From Ignavibacteriota bacterium (GTDB taxonomy: Bacteria; Bacteroidota; Ignavibacteria; Ignavibacteriales; Melioribacteraceae): a stretch of DNA of 64,000 nucleotides. Under the pieces are notes generated by a model. That model did not search any database. It was given only the letters and a program-made list of their open reading frames with translations, and was not told the DNA's origin. A program made the translations under genes and the position numbers. The stretch spans positions 1,364,001 to 1,428,000 of the forward strand of contig JADJWT010000001.1 of the NCBI GenBank assembly GCA_016716225.1, given 5' to 3'. Positions 8,103 through 18,600 of this stretch are shown piece after piece. How positions within the stretch are numbered: position 1 is the first letter of the stretch; every line of letters begins with the position of its first letter.

Positions 8103-9584
8103 ATGAAATTTGCAGAATTTGAAGAACTTTCAAAAAAATATAATGTTATTCCGGTTTATGAAATTATAACAGCAGATTTGCTTACGCCGGTTTTAGCTTA
8201 TTTAAAAATTAGAGAAAAAAATAATTTCTCATTTTTACTGGAATCGGTTGAAGGAATTGGAAGATTAGCTCGTTATTCATTTATCGGAAGTTCTCCCAAA
8301 GAAATTATTCAATCGGAAAATAATCATATAACCATTACAAAAAATGGTAAGGCGGAAAAATTAGAAATTGAACTTTTAGATTATTTACACAATTTAGTTG
8401 AAAAATATAATCATCCGCAAATTGAAAACTTGCCAGATTTTACCGGCGGAATTATTGGATATTTGGGATTTGAAATTATTTCAAAAATTGAATCGACAAT
8501 TCACTTTAATCAAAATTTATCTCAAGAATTTCCAAATTCAATTTTAGGATTATTTGATACAATAATTGCTTTCGATCATTACAAACACAGAATAATTTTA
8601 ATTGCAAATGTTTTTGTTGAAGAAATACAAAATTCATATTTTGCATACGAAGAAGCAATTTCACGAATTTCAGAAATAAAGAAAAAAATTGTAGAGCCAA
8701 TTTCTTATCAAAATAAATTTAACACAATTTCTGAGTTTGAAGGAAAAATTAATCTGGAAGAATTTTCATCAAAAATTGAAAAAATCAAAAACAATATTTA
8801 TGATGGCGATGTATTCCAACTTGTAATTTCAGAAAGATTTAATCAAAAGTATGAAGGCGATTTAATCAATGTTTATAGGGCTTTACGAATTATCAATCCT
8901 TCACCGTATATGTATTTTATGGAAATAAATGAAGACTTAACTATTATTGGAACTTCACCTGAAGATTTATTAAAAGTAAAAGATGGAAACGCAACAATAT
9001 TGCCGATTGCCGGAACCAGAAGAAGGGGAAAAACAAAAGAAGAAGATTTACTGCTTGAAGAAAATTTGTTGAATGACGAGAAAGAAATTGCCGAACATAC
9101 AATGCTTGTTGATTTAGCCAGAAATGATCTTGGAAGAGTTTGCGAACATAATTCAGTTTTTGTTAGTGAAATGAAAAAGGTTCACAGATTTTCTCATGTA
9201 ATGCATATTGTTTCTCGCGTTGAAGGAAAATTGCAAAATGATAAAAATTGTATTGATGCATTAAAAGCAAGTTTTCCGGCGGGAACAGTTTCCGGAGCGC
9301 CAAAAATTAGAGCAATTCAATTAATAAATGAATATGAAAATGTAAGACGCGGACCATATGCCGGTTCTGTTGGTTATATAGATTTTAATGGAAATTTAGA
9401 TATGTGTATTGCAATCAGGACTTTTTTTGCAAATAAAAATACAATTTATTGGCAAGCCGGAGCGGGAATTGTTGCGGACAGTAAACCCGAATTGGAATTA
9501 AAAGAAATTCAGAACAAATCGGCAGTTTTAGTAAGTGCGTTAAAATTCGCAGAGGAAATTGATGAAAATATTAGTAATAGATAA
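8103..9584 (+). CDS. trpE: Anthranilate synthase component I (TrpE)
   Basis: 493 residues. With TrpG it converts chorismate and glutamine (or ammonia) to anthranilate, the first committed step to tryptophan. Visible features are the feedback-inhibition element 'LLES' at 45-48, 'NPSPYMYF', 'GTRRRGKTKEED', 'DLARNDLGRV' and the C-terminal 'SFPAGTVSGAPKIRA' block of the chorismate-binding fold. Length is normal for a stand-alone component I. It is the first structural gene after the attenuator and its 3' end overlaps trpG by 23 bases, implying translational coupling. The Trp-binding element suggests normal end-product inhibition in addition to attenuation. Confidence 0.97.
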   Translation: MKFAEFEELSKKYNVIPVYEIITADLLTPVLAYLKIREKNNFSFLLESVEGIGRLARYSFIGSSPKEIIQSENNHITITKNGKAEKLEIELLDYLHNLVEKYNHPQIENLPDFTGGIIGYLGFEIISKIESTIHFNQNLSQEFPNSILGLFDTIIAFDHYKHRIILIANVFVEEIQNSYFAYEEAISRISEIKKKIVEPISYQNKFNTISEFEGKINLEEFSSKIEKIKNNIYDGDVFQLVISERFNQKYEGDLINVYRALRIINPSPYMYFMEINEDLTIIGTSPEDLLKVKDGNATILPIAGTRRRGKTKEEDLLLEENLLNDEKEIAEHTMLVDLARNDLGRVCEHNSVFVSEMKKVHRFSHVMHIVSRVEGKLQNDKNCIDALKASFPAGTVSGAPKIRAIQLINEYENVRRGPYAGSVGYIDFNGNLDMCIAIRTFFANKNTIYWQAGAGIVADSKPELELKEIQNKSAVLVSALKFAEEIDENISNR

Positions 9585-10128
9585 TTACGATTCATTTACA
9601 TATAATCTTGTACAGCTTGTCGGAAAATTTACAAGCGATATTGTTGTAAAAAGAAATGATGAAATAAATATTGATGAAATTAAAAATCTAAATCCGGATA
9701 AAATTATTATCTCTCCAGGACCGGGCAGACCAGAAGATTCAAATGTTTCATTAGATATAATTCGTGAGTTGGGAAAAACCATACCAGTATTGGGTGTTTG
9801 CTTGGGTCATCAAGGAATTGGTTATTGTTTCGGATCTAAAATTACAAATGCGCCAAAGTTAATGCACGGAAAAACATCAAAAGTTATTCACGATGGAAAA
9901 ACAATTTATAAGAATATTCCGCAAAATTTTGATGCGGGAAGATATCACTCGCTTGTAATTGATAAATTTACTTTATCTAAAGATTTGGAAATTACTTCAG
10001 AAACTGATGATGAAATAATTATGGGTGTGCGTCATAAGCAATACCCAATCGAAGGAATTCAATTTCATCCTGAATCAATATTAACTCCCGAAGGAGAAAA
10101 TTTAATTAAAAATTGGTTGGAATTATGA
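9562..10128 (+). CDS. trpG: Anthranilate synthase component II, glutamine amidotransferase (TrpG)
   Basis: 188 residues, class I glutamine amidotransferase that supplies ammonia to TrpE. The catalytic triad is visible: Cys80 in 'GVCLGHQG' and His169/Glu171 in 'FHPES'. The 'PGPGRPED' oxyanion region is at about residue 52. I chose ATG 9562, preceded by GAGG at 9552-9555, over an in-frame TTG one codon earlier. It starts inside the trpE 3' end, and its stop TGA overlaps the trpD start (ATGA). It is not fused to TrpD or TrpE. The same subunit could also serve a PabB, but none is present here. Confidence 0.96.
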   Translation: MKILVIDNYDSFTYNLVQLVGKFTSDIVVKRNDEINIDEIKNLNPDKIIISPGPGRPEDSNVSLDIIRELGKTIPVLGVCLGHQGIGYCFGSKITNAPKLMHGKTSKVIHDGKTIYKNIPQNFDAGRYHSLVIDKFTLSKDLEITSETDDEIIMGVRHKQYPIEGIQFHPESILTPEGENLIKNWLEL

Positions 10129-11144
10129 AAGAACAATTGGAAAAAGTAATTGCCGGAGAAAGTTTATCATTTGATGAAGCTTATAATGTAATGTATTCAA
10201 TAATGAGTGGAAGTGAAAACAACTCTAAAATTGCTTCATTGCTTACAGCATTAAAAATAAAGGGCGAAACCGCTGAAGAAGTTGCTGGGTTTGTAAAAGC
10301 AATGCGCGAAAAAGTAATTCCAATAAAATGTGAAAATAAAAAAGTTATTGATGTTTGCGGAACTGGCGGAGATGGATCTGGAACTTTTAATATTTCTACA
10401 GCAGTTTCTTTTGTTGTTGCGGGAGCCGGAGTTAGTGTTGCGAAACATGGAAATCGATCGATCTCGAGCAAAAGCGGAAGCTCAGATGTTTTGCATGAAC
10501 TTGGCGTTGATGTTCAACTTAGTCCGGAATTATCTGAGAAAGCATTAAATGAAATAGGAATTGCATTTTTGTTTGCGCCGCTCTATCATCCGGCAATGAA
10601 GCATGTTGCCCCTATTAGAAAAGAATTAGAATTCAGATCAATATTTAACATTCTTGGACCATTGACAAATCCAGCAAAAGTTAAGCGACAAATGATTGGA
10701 ACATTTAGTGATAAAACTGCACAACTTATGTGCGAAGCTATTAAGCTATTAGAAATGGAAAAAGTTGCTTTTCTCTGCACAAAAAATTCTTTTGATGAAA
10801 TTACTTTAACAGATACAACAAAAGTATTTGAAGTAAATCAAGATCATTCTATGTATTTCTATTCTTTAACTAATAAGAATTTTAATTTCCCCAAAATTGA
10901 ATTAGAACACATTCAAGGTGGAAATGCAAAGGAAAATGCAGAAATAATATTTAATATATTTTCTAATAAAAATATTGGTCCGGCATATGAAGTTGTAATT
11001 GCCAATGCTGCATTGGCTTTAAAGACCTCCGGAATTTCTGATAATTTAATGGAATGTAAATCAATTGCGGAAGAATCAATAAAATCCGGAGCAACATTAA
11101 AAAAATTAATTGAACTAAAAGAATTTGGTGATAAATATAAATGA
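10125..11144 (+). CDS. trpD: Anthranilate phosphoribosyltransferase (TrpD)
   Basis: 339 residues. Transfers phosphoribose from PRPP to anthranilate. The PRPP/diphosphate loop 'VCGTGGDGSGTFN' is at about 77-89, followed by 'VAKHGNRSISSKSGSSD' for anthranilate and PRPP binding. ATG 10125 overlaps the trpG stop by four bases (ATGA); an in-frame TTG upstream is not needed. The trpC start likewise overlaps its stop. Full length and apparently intact. Confidence 0.97.
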   Translation: MKEQLEKVIAGESLSFDEAYNVMYSIMSGSENNSKIASLLTALKIKGETAEEVAGFVKAMREKVIPIKCENKKVIDVCGTGGDGSGTFNISTAVSFVVAGAGVSVAKHGNRSISSKSGSSDVLHELGVDVQLSPELSEKALNEIGIAFLFAPLYHPAMKHVAPIRKELEFRSIFNILGPLTNPAKVKRQMIGTFSDKTAQLMCEAIKLLEMEKVAFLCTKNSFDEITLTDTTKVFEVNQDHSMYFYSLTNKNFNFPKIELEHIQGGNAKENAEIIFNIFSNKNIGPAYEVVIANAALALKTSGISDNLMECKSIAEESIKSGATLKKLIELKEFGDKYK

Positions 11145-11935
11145 CAATTTTAGATGAAATAATTTCTGTAAAAAAGGACGAAGTAAAATTATTAAAACAA
11201 AACTTTACTTTAAGCAGATTTAAAGATTATGAATTTTTCGAAAATAAAAATTTGAGTTTATTTGCATCATTAAATAAAAATGAAAGAATTTCAATAATTG
11301 CAGAAGTTAAAAAAGCAAGTCCATCTAAAGGAATTATTAGAAAAGATTTTGATCATCTTAAAATTGCTGAAGCATATATGAATTGTGAAGTAGATGGAAT
11401 TTCAATTTTAACAGATATAAATTTTTTCAAAGGAAATATTTCTTTTCTAAATGATATTGCAAAATATAAAAATGTTCCACTTTTACGAAAAGATTTTATT
11501 ATTGATGAATATCAAATTTATGAAGCCAAAGCAAATGGAGCGGATGCGATTTTACTCATTTCAGAAGCTTTGACAAAGAATCAGATCAACGAATTGACAA
11601 GCGCAGCTTATGAAATCAATTTAGAAGTTTTATTGGAATTACATTCCGAAGAAGAAATAGAAAAAATAGATTTTTCTCATAATAAAATTATTGGAATAAA
11701 TAACAGAGATTTGAAAACATTTAAAGTTGATTTAGAAACAACAAAATATATTTCTGAATTAATTCCACAAAAAAATTTAATAGTTTCCGAAAGTGGAATA
11801 TCAACAAAAGAAAGTATTGATTTTGTGAAATCGACAAAAGCCAAAGCAGTATTAGTCGGTGAGCACTTTATGAAATCCCAGAATATTGAAAATGAATTAA
11901 AGAAATTTAAAGATAATTGTTATTATGAAAATTAA
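11141..11935 (+). CDS. trpC: Indole-3-glycerol phosphate synthase (TrpC)
   Basis: 264-residue TIM barrel that decarboxylates and closes the ring of carboxyphenylaminodeoxyribulose phosphate. Motifs are 'IAEVKKASPSKG' (catalytic Glu/Lys region), 'LLRKDFIIDEYQ', 'IGINNRDLKTF' and the phosphate-binding 'VSESGI'. It begins in an ATGA overlap with trpD and overlaps trpF by 11 bases. Not fused to TrpF, unlike in enterobacteria. Confidence 0.97.
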   Translation: MTILDEIISVKKDEVKLLKQNFTLSRFKDYEFFENKNLSLFASLNKNERISIIAEVKKASPSKGIIRKDFDHLKIAEAYMNCEVDGISILTDINFFKGNISFLNDIAKYKNVPLLRKDFIIDEYQIYEAKANGADAILLISEALTKNQINELTSAAYEINLEVLLELHSEEEIEKIDFSHNKIIGINNRDLKTFKVDLETTKYISELIPQKNLIVSESGISTKESIDFVKSTKAKAVLVGEHFMKSQNIENELKKFKDNCYYEN

Positions 11936-12548
11936 AATTTGTGGTATTACAAATTTTGAAGATGCAGAACTTGCTTGTGATTTGGGTGCAGATGCAATTG
12001 GATTTATTTTCTACAACAAAAGTAAAAGATTTGTAAATACCGAAATTGTTAAAAATATTATTTCAAACTTGCCGCCATTTATTTTAAAAGTTGGTGTTTT
12101 TGTAAATGAAGAAATCAGTATGGTCAATCAAATTATGCGGGAATGTAAATTAAATATTGCTCAGCTGCACGGTGATGAAAATTTTGAATATATTCAGAAA
12201 ATTCATTATCCAATAATAAAAGCAATTGGAGTTTCACACAATTTTGAGTATAACATTTTGAATGAATTTTCTAATTATAATATTTTACTTGATACATATA
12301 ACGAAAAGGGATTTGGCGGAACCGGAGAAAAATTTAATTGGTGTTTTATCCCAAGTAAAATAAAAAGTAAAATAATTTTAGCTGGTGGAATTAAAGAAGA
12401 AAATCTTGAAGAAATATTTACAACAATTTCTCCTTATGCAATTGATGTTTCTTCATACTTAGAAAAATATCCCGGGAAAAAAGATAAAAATAAGATGATA
12501 AGTTTTTTTGATAAATATAATAAACTAAAAAATTCACAAAATATATAA
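11925..12548 (+). CDS. trpF: Phosphoribosylanthranilate isomerase (TrpF)
   Basis: 207-residue TIM barrel catalysing the Amadori rearrangement between the TrpD and TrpC steps. The N-terminal 'KICGIT' (catalytic Cys), 'AIGFIFY.KSKRFV' and the C-terminal 'LAGGIKEEN' and 'DVSSYLEKYPGKKD' phosphate site are all present. It overlaps trpC and is followed after four bases by trpB. Confidence 0.96.
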   Translation: MKIKICGITNFEDAELACDLGADAIGFIFYNKSKRFVNTEIVKNIISNLPPFILKVGVFVNEEISMVNQIMRECKLNIAQLHGDENFEYIQKIHYPIIKAIGVSHNFEYNILNEFSNYNILLDTYNEKGFGGTGEKFNWCFIPSKIKSKIILAGGIKEENLEEIFTTISPYAIDVSSYLEKYPGKKDKNKMISFFDKYNKLKNSQNI

Positions 12549-12552
12549 AATT

Positions 12553-13752
12553 ATGAATTACATTTACCCCAATAAAGACGGCAAATATGGCGAGTTTGGT
12601 GGAAAATATGTTCCGGAAACTTTGATATTTGCGTTAGATGAACTTGAGCAAACTTATAATAAATTGAAATCTGAAGAATCATTTATTGATGAATTAAATG
12701 ATTTACAAAAAAATTATAATGGCAGACCAACACCTTTAACTTTTGCAGAAAGATTAACAAATCATTTCGGTAAAGGTAAAATTTATTTAAAACGTGAAGA
12801 TTTGTGTCATACTGGCGCACACAAATTAAATAATGCCTTAGGACAAATACTTATTGCAAAACATTTAGGAAAAAAAAGAATAATTGCAGAAACCGGTGCG
12901 GGTCAACATGGAGTAGCAACCGCAACAGTCTGTGCAAAATTTGGATTGGAATGTTTTGTTTACATGGGTGAAGAAGATATTGAGCGACAAAAATTAAATG
13001 TATTTAGAATGAAAATGTTGGGAGCAAAAGTTATTCCAGTAACATCTGGAAGCAAGACTTTAAAAGATGCAACAAACGAAGCTATTCGTGATTGGATTGC
13101 AAATGTTGAAAATACACATTATATAATTGGCTCTGTTGTTGGTCCTCATCCTTATCCAATGCTGGTAAGGGATTTTCAATCAATTATTGGAAAAGAAACA
13201 AAACAACAAATTTTAGAGAGGGAAAACAAATTACCAGATTTTGTTTTAGCCTGTGTAGGTGGCGGTTCAAATGCGATGGGCATATTTTATGAATTTATTG
13301 AAAATTTAGATACAAAATTAATTGGAATTGAAGCTGCCGGTTTTGGAATAAACTCGAATTTACATTGTGCCACTTTAACATTAGGAACAGAAGGAATATT
13401 TCATGGAATGAAAACCTATTTGTTGCAGAATGAGTTTGGACAAATATCCCCGGTACACTCAATATCTGCGGGATTGGATTATCCCGGTGTTGGTCCGGAA
13501 CATAGTTTTTTAAAAGATGAAAATCGTGTACAATATTTTTCAATCACTGATGAAGAAGCATTAAACGCAACATTAAAAATATCAGAAATGGAAGGGATTC
13601 TTCCAGCACTAGAAACTTCTCACGCATTTGCACATTTGGAATATTTGATGCCAACCACAAACAAGAATGAAATAATTATAGTTAATGTGAGTGGAAGAGG
13701 TGATAAAGATTTAAACACAATTATTGAAAAATTAGGTGATAAAATTTTATGA
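12553..13752 (+). CDS. trpB: Tryptophan synthase beta subunit (TrpB)
   Basis: 399 residues; PLP enzyme that joins indole and serine. The PLP lysine is Lys91 in 'HTGAHKLNNALGQ', the glycine-rich phosphate loop is 'CVGGGSNAMG', and the C-terminal 'NVSGRGDKD' is intact. N-terminal 'GKYGEFGGKYVPETL' is typical of the alpha-partnered TrpB1 class. Its stop overlaps the trpA ATG by four bases. Confidence 0.98.
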   Translation: MNYIYPNKDGKYGEFGGKYVPETLIFALDELEQTYNKLKSEESFIDELNDLQKNYNGRPTPLTFAERLTNHFGKGKIYLKREDLCHTGAHKLNNALGQILIAKHLGKKRIIAETGAGQHGVATATVCAKFGLECFVYMGEEDIERQKLNVFRMKMLGAKVIPVTSGSKTLKDATNEAIRDWIANVENTHYIIGSVVGPHPYPMLVRDFQSIIGKETKQQILERENKLPDFVLACVGGGSNAMGIFYEFIENLDTKLIGIEAAGFGINSNLHCATLTLGTEGIFHGMKTYLLQNEFGQISPVHSISAGLDYPGVGPEHSFLKDENRVQYFSITDEEALNATLKISEMEGILPALETSHAFAHLEYLMPTTNKNEIIIVNVSGRGDKDLNTIIEKLGDKIL

Positions 13753-14540
13753 GTAGAATTAGAGAAAAAATTATTTCCGTGAATGAAAAAAATGAAAAGG
13801 CATTAACAATATTTTTAACTGCCGGATTTCCAACTATTGAAAAGTTTGTTGAGTTAGTTTTAAATATTGAAAAAGCTGGAGCAGATATTCTGGAAATAGG
13901 TTTACCTTTTGGTGATTCGCTTGCTGATGGTCCGGTTATTCAATCATCTTATACAGTTGCCTTAAAAAATAATGTAAACTTGTTAACTACATTTGAGTTG
14001 ATTACCGAATTAAGAAAAAAGTCGGATATTCCAATTGTGATAATGAGTTCCAGCAATCCGGTATTAGCTTTTGGAAAGAAAGAATTTGTGAAAAATTGTT
14101 TAAATGCAAAAGTTGATGGAATTATTATTCCCGATATTCCGCTTGAAGAATATGATGATTTTTACAAAAATGATTTTAATGCAATTGATAAAATTTTGTT
14201 AACCACTCCAACTTCTAGTGAAAAAAGAATTTCTGCAATTGATGAAAAAAGCAGTGGATTTGTATATTGTGTGAGCGTTGTTGGAACAACCGGAGTTCGT
14301 GAAAAATTTGATAATTATGTTTTGAAAAATTTAGAAAGAACTTACGCAATTGTTAAAAAGAATAAAATGCAAATTGGTTTCGGAATTTCTTCTGCAGAAG
14401 ATATTAAGAAATTTTCACCATTTTGTGATGGAGTAATTGTTGGTAGCGCAATTGTAAAATCTTTAGCAAATGATGATAACAATTTTTCAAATACTATTGA
14501 ATTGGTGAAAGAATTAAAAAATGCAACAAAAAATTATTAA
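13749..14540 (+). CDS. trpA: Tryptophan synthase alpha subunit (TrpA)
   Basis: 263-residue TIM barrel releasing indole from indole-3-glycerol phosphate for TrpB. The catalytic pair Glu49 and Asp60 falls in 'LEIGLPFGDSLADGP', and 'VSVVGTTGVRE' and the phosphate loop 'GFGISSAED' are present. Last gene of the operon; it meets the oppositely oriented lipoprotein gene 34 bases later, where a fragment of a palindromic repeat lies. Confidence 0.97.
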   Translation: MSRIREKIISVNEKNEKALTIFLTAGFPTIEKFVELVLNIEKAGADILEIGLPFGDSLADGPVIQSSYTVALKNNVNLLTTFELITELRKKSDIPIVIMSSSNPVLAFGKKEFVKNCLNAKVDGIIIPDIPLEEYDDFYKNDFNAIDKILLTTPTSSEKRISAIDEKSSGFVYCVSVVGTTGVREKFDNYVLKNLERTYAIVKKNKMQIGFGISSAEDIKKFSPFCDGVIVGSAIVKSLANDDNNFSNTIELVKELKNATKNY

Positions 14541-14546
14541 AATTCA

Positions 14547-14564
14547 TTAGCTACGAATGCACAT
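14547..14564. repeat. Fragment of ATTCGTG..GTGGC palindromic repeat
   Basis: TTAGCTACGAATGCACAT, read on the minus strand, matches the left arm of the palindrome at 47936-47980 (GTGCATTCGTGGCTAA) with one mismatch. It lies between the convergent trpA and lipoprotein genes. Short, so a chance match is possible. Confidence 0.4.
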
Positions 14565-14574
14565 ATAAAATATT

Positions 14575-15615
14575 TTAAAGTCTTTGTTTTCCTTCACTAA
14601 ATTCTACCCAAATTGAATTTGTTATTTCTTTTGGAAGAAATATACTTTTTCCTTTTTCAATAATCTTATTTGAAAATGTTTTGTCAAAACTGTTATTAAG
14701 AATTTTTTTAATTGGAGATTTATTTTCTACCGAAATTGTAATTCCAGTAATCTCATTTTTAACTGATTCAATCAAAATTATTTTGAAATTTGCATTTTTA
14801 AATTCTACAATTTTTCCGTTGAAAGTTGGAATTGAATAATTTCCAATTGGTTCAAAACCAATATCTACAAGATCGTGAGCAGTTTTCTTAATATTTTTTG
14901 TTGCAAACCAAATTGCAGAAATTCCTTTTGTTTTATTTTCATGTTTCATTTTTGAATTATTCAATTCATTAAATTCAATGAAAAATATTGGCAAATCAGT
15001 ATTTATATTTTTTGAAGAAAGTGTTGAAAAGTCTTTTCCCTTTTGTAATTCAGTAAAATTTGAATTTACTGAAGTAAAATTATTTTTAAGATTTTCAATA
15101 TCATCTACTCTTAATGCGAATTGCAAACCATAAGAATTTTTTGAAATTAACTTTTCATATTCTTTGGTGAAATTATCAGTCGGATTTTTTATTTCAATTA
15201 ATTCAATCTCAGAATTATCCTCAAACTCAATAAAATTATTTTGCAAACCAGATTTATGTAACCTTCCTTTTTTTATGGAAAATCCCAACTTTTCAAAAAA
15301 ATTGGAAATTTCATGTAAATTATTTGTTCCAATTATAATATGATCTAAAAAAGAATTTTTAATTGACGAATATATAATTGTTCTATTAGTTAAAGAATCA
15401 TTAGAAAGATTATTTTTCTGATTTCTTAATGTTGTAATTTTTTGCGTTAAGCTATCTGCAGTTTTACTGAGTTCGACTTTTTCTGATTTTATTATATCGG
15501 TTTCAGTTAAGTTTTCATTTTTCGATGCTTGAACTTTTTCTGTATTATCACAACCGATAATTAAAATTAGAGAAAAAATATAAATGAGTAATTTTTTTAA
15601 AAATATTTTTAACAT
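14575..15615 (-). CDS. Lipoprotein with glyoxalase-like (VOC) domains
   Basis: 346 residues from ATG 15615; a longer frame to 15672 adds a poor N-terminus. The start gives a lipoprotein signal ending 'LILIIGC', so it is probably anchored in the periplasm or outer membrane. A short coiled-coil-like linker follows. 'FLDHIIIGTNNLHEISNFFE' then opens a glyoxalase-like (VOC superfamily, Glyoxalase_3-type) module of about 110 residues, and a second, weaker repeat begins near 'AIWFATKNIKKTAHDLVDIG'. Metal-binding residues cannot be assigned with confidence, so no enzyme activity is claimed. Convergent with trpA; its start faces the CotH gene start. Confidence 0.65.
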   Translation of the reverse strand: MLKIFLKKLLIYIFSLILIIGCDNTEKVQASKNENLTETDIIKSEKVELSKTADSLTQKITTLRNQKNNLSNDSLTNRTIIYSSIKNSFLDHIIIGTNNLHEISNFFEKLGFSIKKGRLHKSGLQNNFIEFEDNSEIELIEIKNPTDNFTKEYEKLISKNSYGLQFALRVDDIENLKNNFTSVNSNFTELQKGKDFSTLSSKNINTDLPIFFIEFNELNNSKMKHENKTKGISAIWFATKNIKKTAHDLVDIGFEPIGNYSIPTFNGKIVEFKNANFKIILIESVKNEITGITISVENKSPIKKILNNSFDKTFSNKIIEKGKSIFLPKEITNSIWVEFSEGKQRL

Positions 15616-15691
15616 TTTAAACTCATGAATTTTTACATAATCTAATATTTTAAAATATTGTATTTTGAGCATTTATTTTACGAAAATGTGT

Positions 15692-18600
15692 ATGTCGAAA
15701 AAAATATTTATAACATTTATTTTTTTGCAATTCTTTTTTGCAAACTTATACTCACAAAACAACATTCTAATCAATGAGGTTTTATCGTCAAATATAAATA
15801 ATCTTATTGATCTTGAAACCGGGGAATATGTTGATTGGATTGAGCTTTACAATGTTTCTGATTCTCTTGTAAATATTTCCGGTTACTTTTTAACCGATGA
15901 TATTTCGGATTCAACAAAATGGCAAATTCCATCAAATACAATTCTTGATTCAAATTCTTACTTAGTAATTATTGCAGATGATAAAAATTATAATTTGCAT
16001 ACCAACTTTAAAATTGATGCCGATGGCGAAACCATATTTCTTATTTCTCCTTTTTATGAAATAATTGATTCGGTGAAATTAAGCAAACAACGTGATGATA
16101 TTTCTTTCGGAAGAAAAAAAGATAGCATCAATATTTGGAATTATTATGCAGAACCAACTCCTGGTACAGAAAATTTTGGTTATGCAGTAAACGAAAATAA
16201 AATTTCTGATTCTCCGAATTTTTCATTGCAAAGTGGATTTTATAATTCCAAAATAAATTTAGAATTAACGACACTATATAATTCAAAAATATATTTTACA
16301 TCTGATGGTTCTATTCCAAAAATTAATGATAGTCTTTTGTATTTATCACCAATTACAATCGATACTACAACAATAATAAGAGCAATTGCGGTTGATACAC
16401 ATAATTTGCCGAGTGAAATAATATCTCAAACATATTTTATAAATGAAAATACTGAATTACCGGTTGTTTCTATAATTACAGATCCAAAGAATTTTTATGA
16501 CGATAATATTGGAATTTATACAATTGGTACAAACGGAATTGATTTGTGGGGAGTTAAAGCAAATTATTGGCAAGAATGGGAGCGCCCCGTAAATATTGAA
16601 TTCTATGAAAATGATAAGAGTTTGGCTTTCAAAGTCAATGCGGGAATTGCAATAAATGGTGCACGAAGAAATATGCTTCAGAAATCATTTAGAATTCAAT
16701 TAAGAAAAAATTATGGTGATGAATTTATTGATTATAAAATTTTCTCCGAAAAGGAAATTCGAAAATTCTCATCTATTGTTTTGCGAAATGGTGGTTATCC
16801 TGAATATAGTTCAACTCATTTTAGAGATGGATTTATTCAAACATTACTTTCAGAAAATATGAATTTGGATTATCAAGCTTATAGACCTTGTGTTTTATAT
16901 GTTAATGGAAAATATTGGGGAATTTATAATATTAGAGAAAAAAAAAATGAAGATTATTTGAAAGATAATAACGGTGTTGATCCAAATAATTTAGATATTT
17001 TAGAAAATAATATGATTGTTGTAGAAGGTGATGATTTACATTATAAAAATATGATCGATTTTCTTGAAATAAATAATTTAAGTATTCAATCAAATTTTGA
17101 TACAGTAAAAAACTGGATTGATGTTGATAATTTTATTGATTATCAAATAGCACAATTATACATAAATAATTTAGATTGGCCTGCAAACAATATTAAATAT
17201 TGGCGACCCAAAACTGAAAATGGAAAATGGAGATGGTTGATTTTTGATTGCGACGGTGGTTTTGGATTGTGGTCTACAAGTGATTTTAACTCAATAGAAT
17301 ATGCAACTGATTCAAATAGTACACAATGGAATAATAAACCTTGGTCAACTTTTTTATTTAGAAAACTTTTAGAAAATAGCACTTTTAAAAACGAATTTAT
17401 ACAAAGATTTGCCGCATATCTTAGTTTCTCTTTTATTCCAAGTAAAACAAAATTACTAGTTGATAAATTTCAAAAAAAACTTGAAAATGAAATTCCCAAA
17501 CACATTGAAAGATGGCTTCCCCATTGTCATCCATCAAATCCGGAATCTATTGATGGATGTGTATTTTCCACAATTGATGAATGGAAATCTAATATTCAAA
17601 TTCTAAAAAACTTTGCAGATCAGAGAAATTATTATTTGTATAAATATTTAATGGAATATTTTTCCATTTCAGATACTGCTAAATTTGTTATTGAAACAAA
17701 TGATAAAAATGGTGGAATTGTTAAAATTAATAATGTTGAAGCAATTTATGAAATCGAATCAAAATTATTTGCAAATAGAAAAATTAGACTTGAAGCAAAA
17801 CCTAAACCGGGTTATAAATTTGTGGAATGGAAAGGTTTGGTAAACTCAACAAATTCTAATATAGAAGCAATATTAAAATCAGATAATAATATTGAAGCAA
17901 TTTTTTCTCCCAATGAAGATTTGACATATATTCCAACAAATATTACAGCAAATTATGAATTAGAAAAAGAGAAAAGTCCATATACGGCAACCGGCGATAT
18001 TTATATTGATGAAAACTCTGTGTTAAAAATTCAAGAAGGTGTTGAAATAAAAATGTCAGAAAATTCTAACATATATGTTTATGGGGGATTATACATTTCT
18101 GGCACAACTGATGAAAAAGTAAAAATTACATCACTTGCTGATAAAAATTGGGGTTCAATAATTTTTGATAATGCAAAACAAAAATCATATCTCAATCACA
18201 CAATTATTTCCGGAACTTCACACGGTAAAGATGTAATTGATGAAATAGGTGGAATTTCAAGTTTCAATTCTGATATAGAATTAAATCAAGTTGAACTTGT
18301 AAATGTCCAATTTCCGATTTTTGTCCAACATGGAAATTTCATCATGAGAAATAGTAAAATTCAGACTGATGTTACCTCGGATTTAGTAAATGTTAAATAC
18401 GGAAGTGCGATTATTGAAAATTGTGAATTTATTGGTAATCACTCTGTGGATACTGATGCGATTGATTATGATGATACAAAAAGTGGAATAATTAGAAGAA
18501 ATATAATTCGTGATTTTTTCGCAGAAAATAGTGATGCAATTGATATTGGAGAAGGCGCTCAAAATGTTTTGGTTGAAGAAAATTTAATTTACAATTGTTT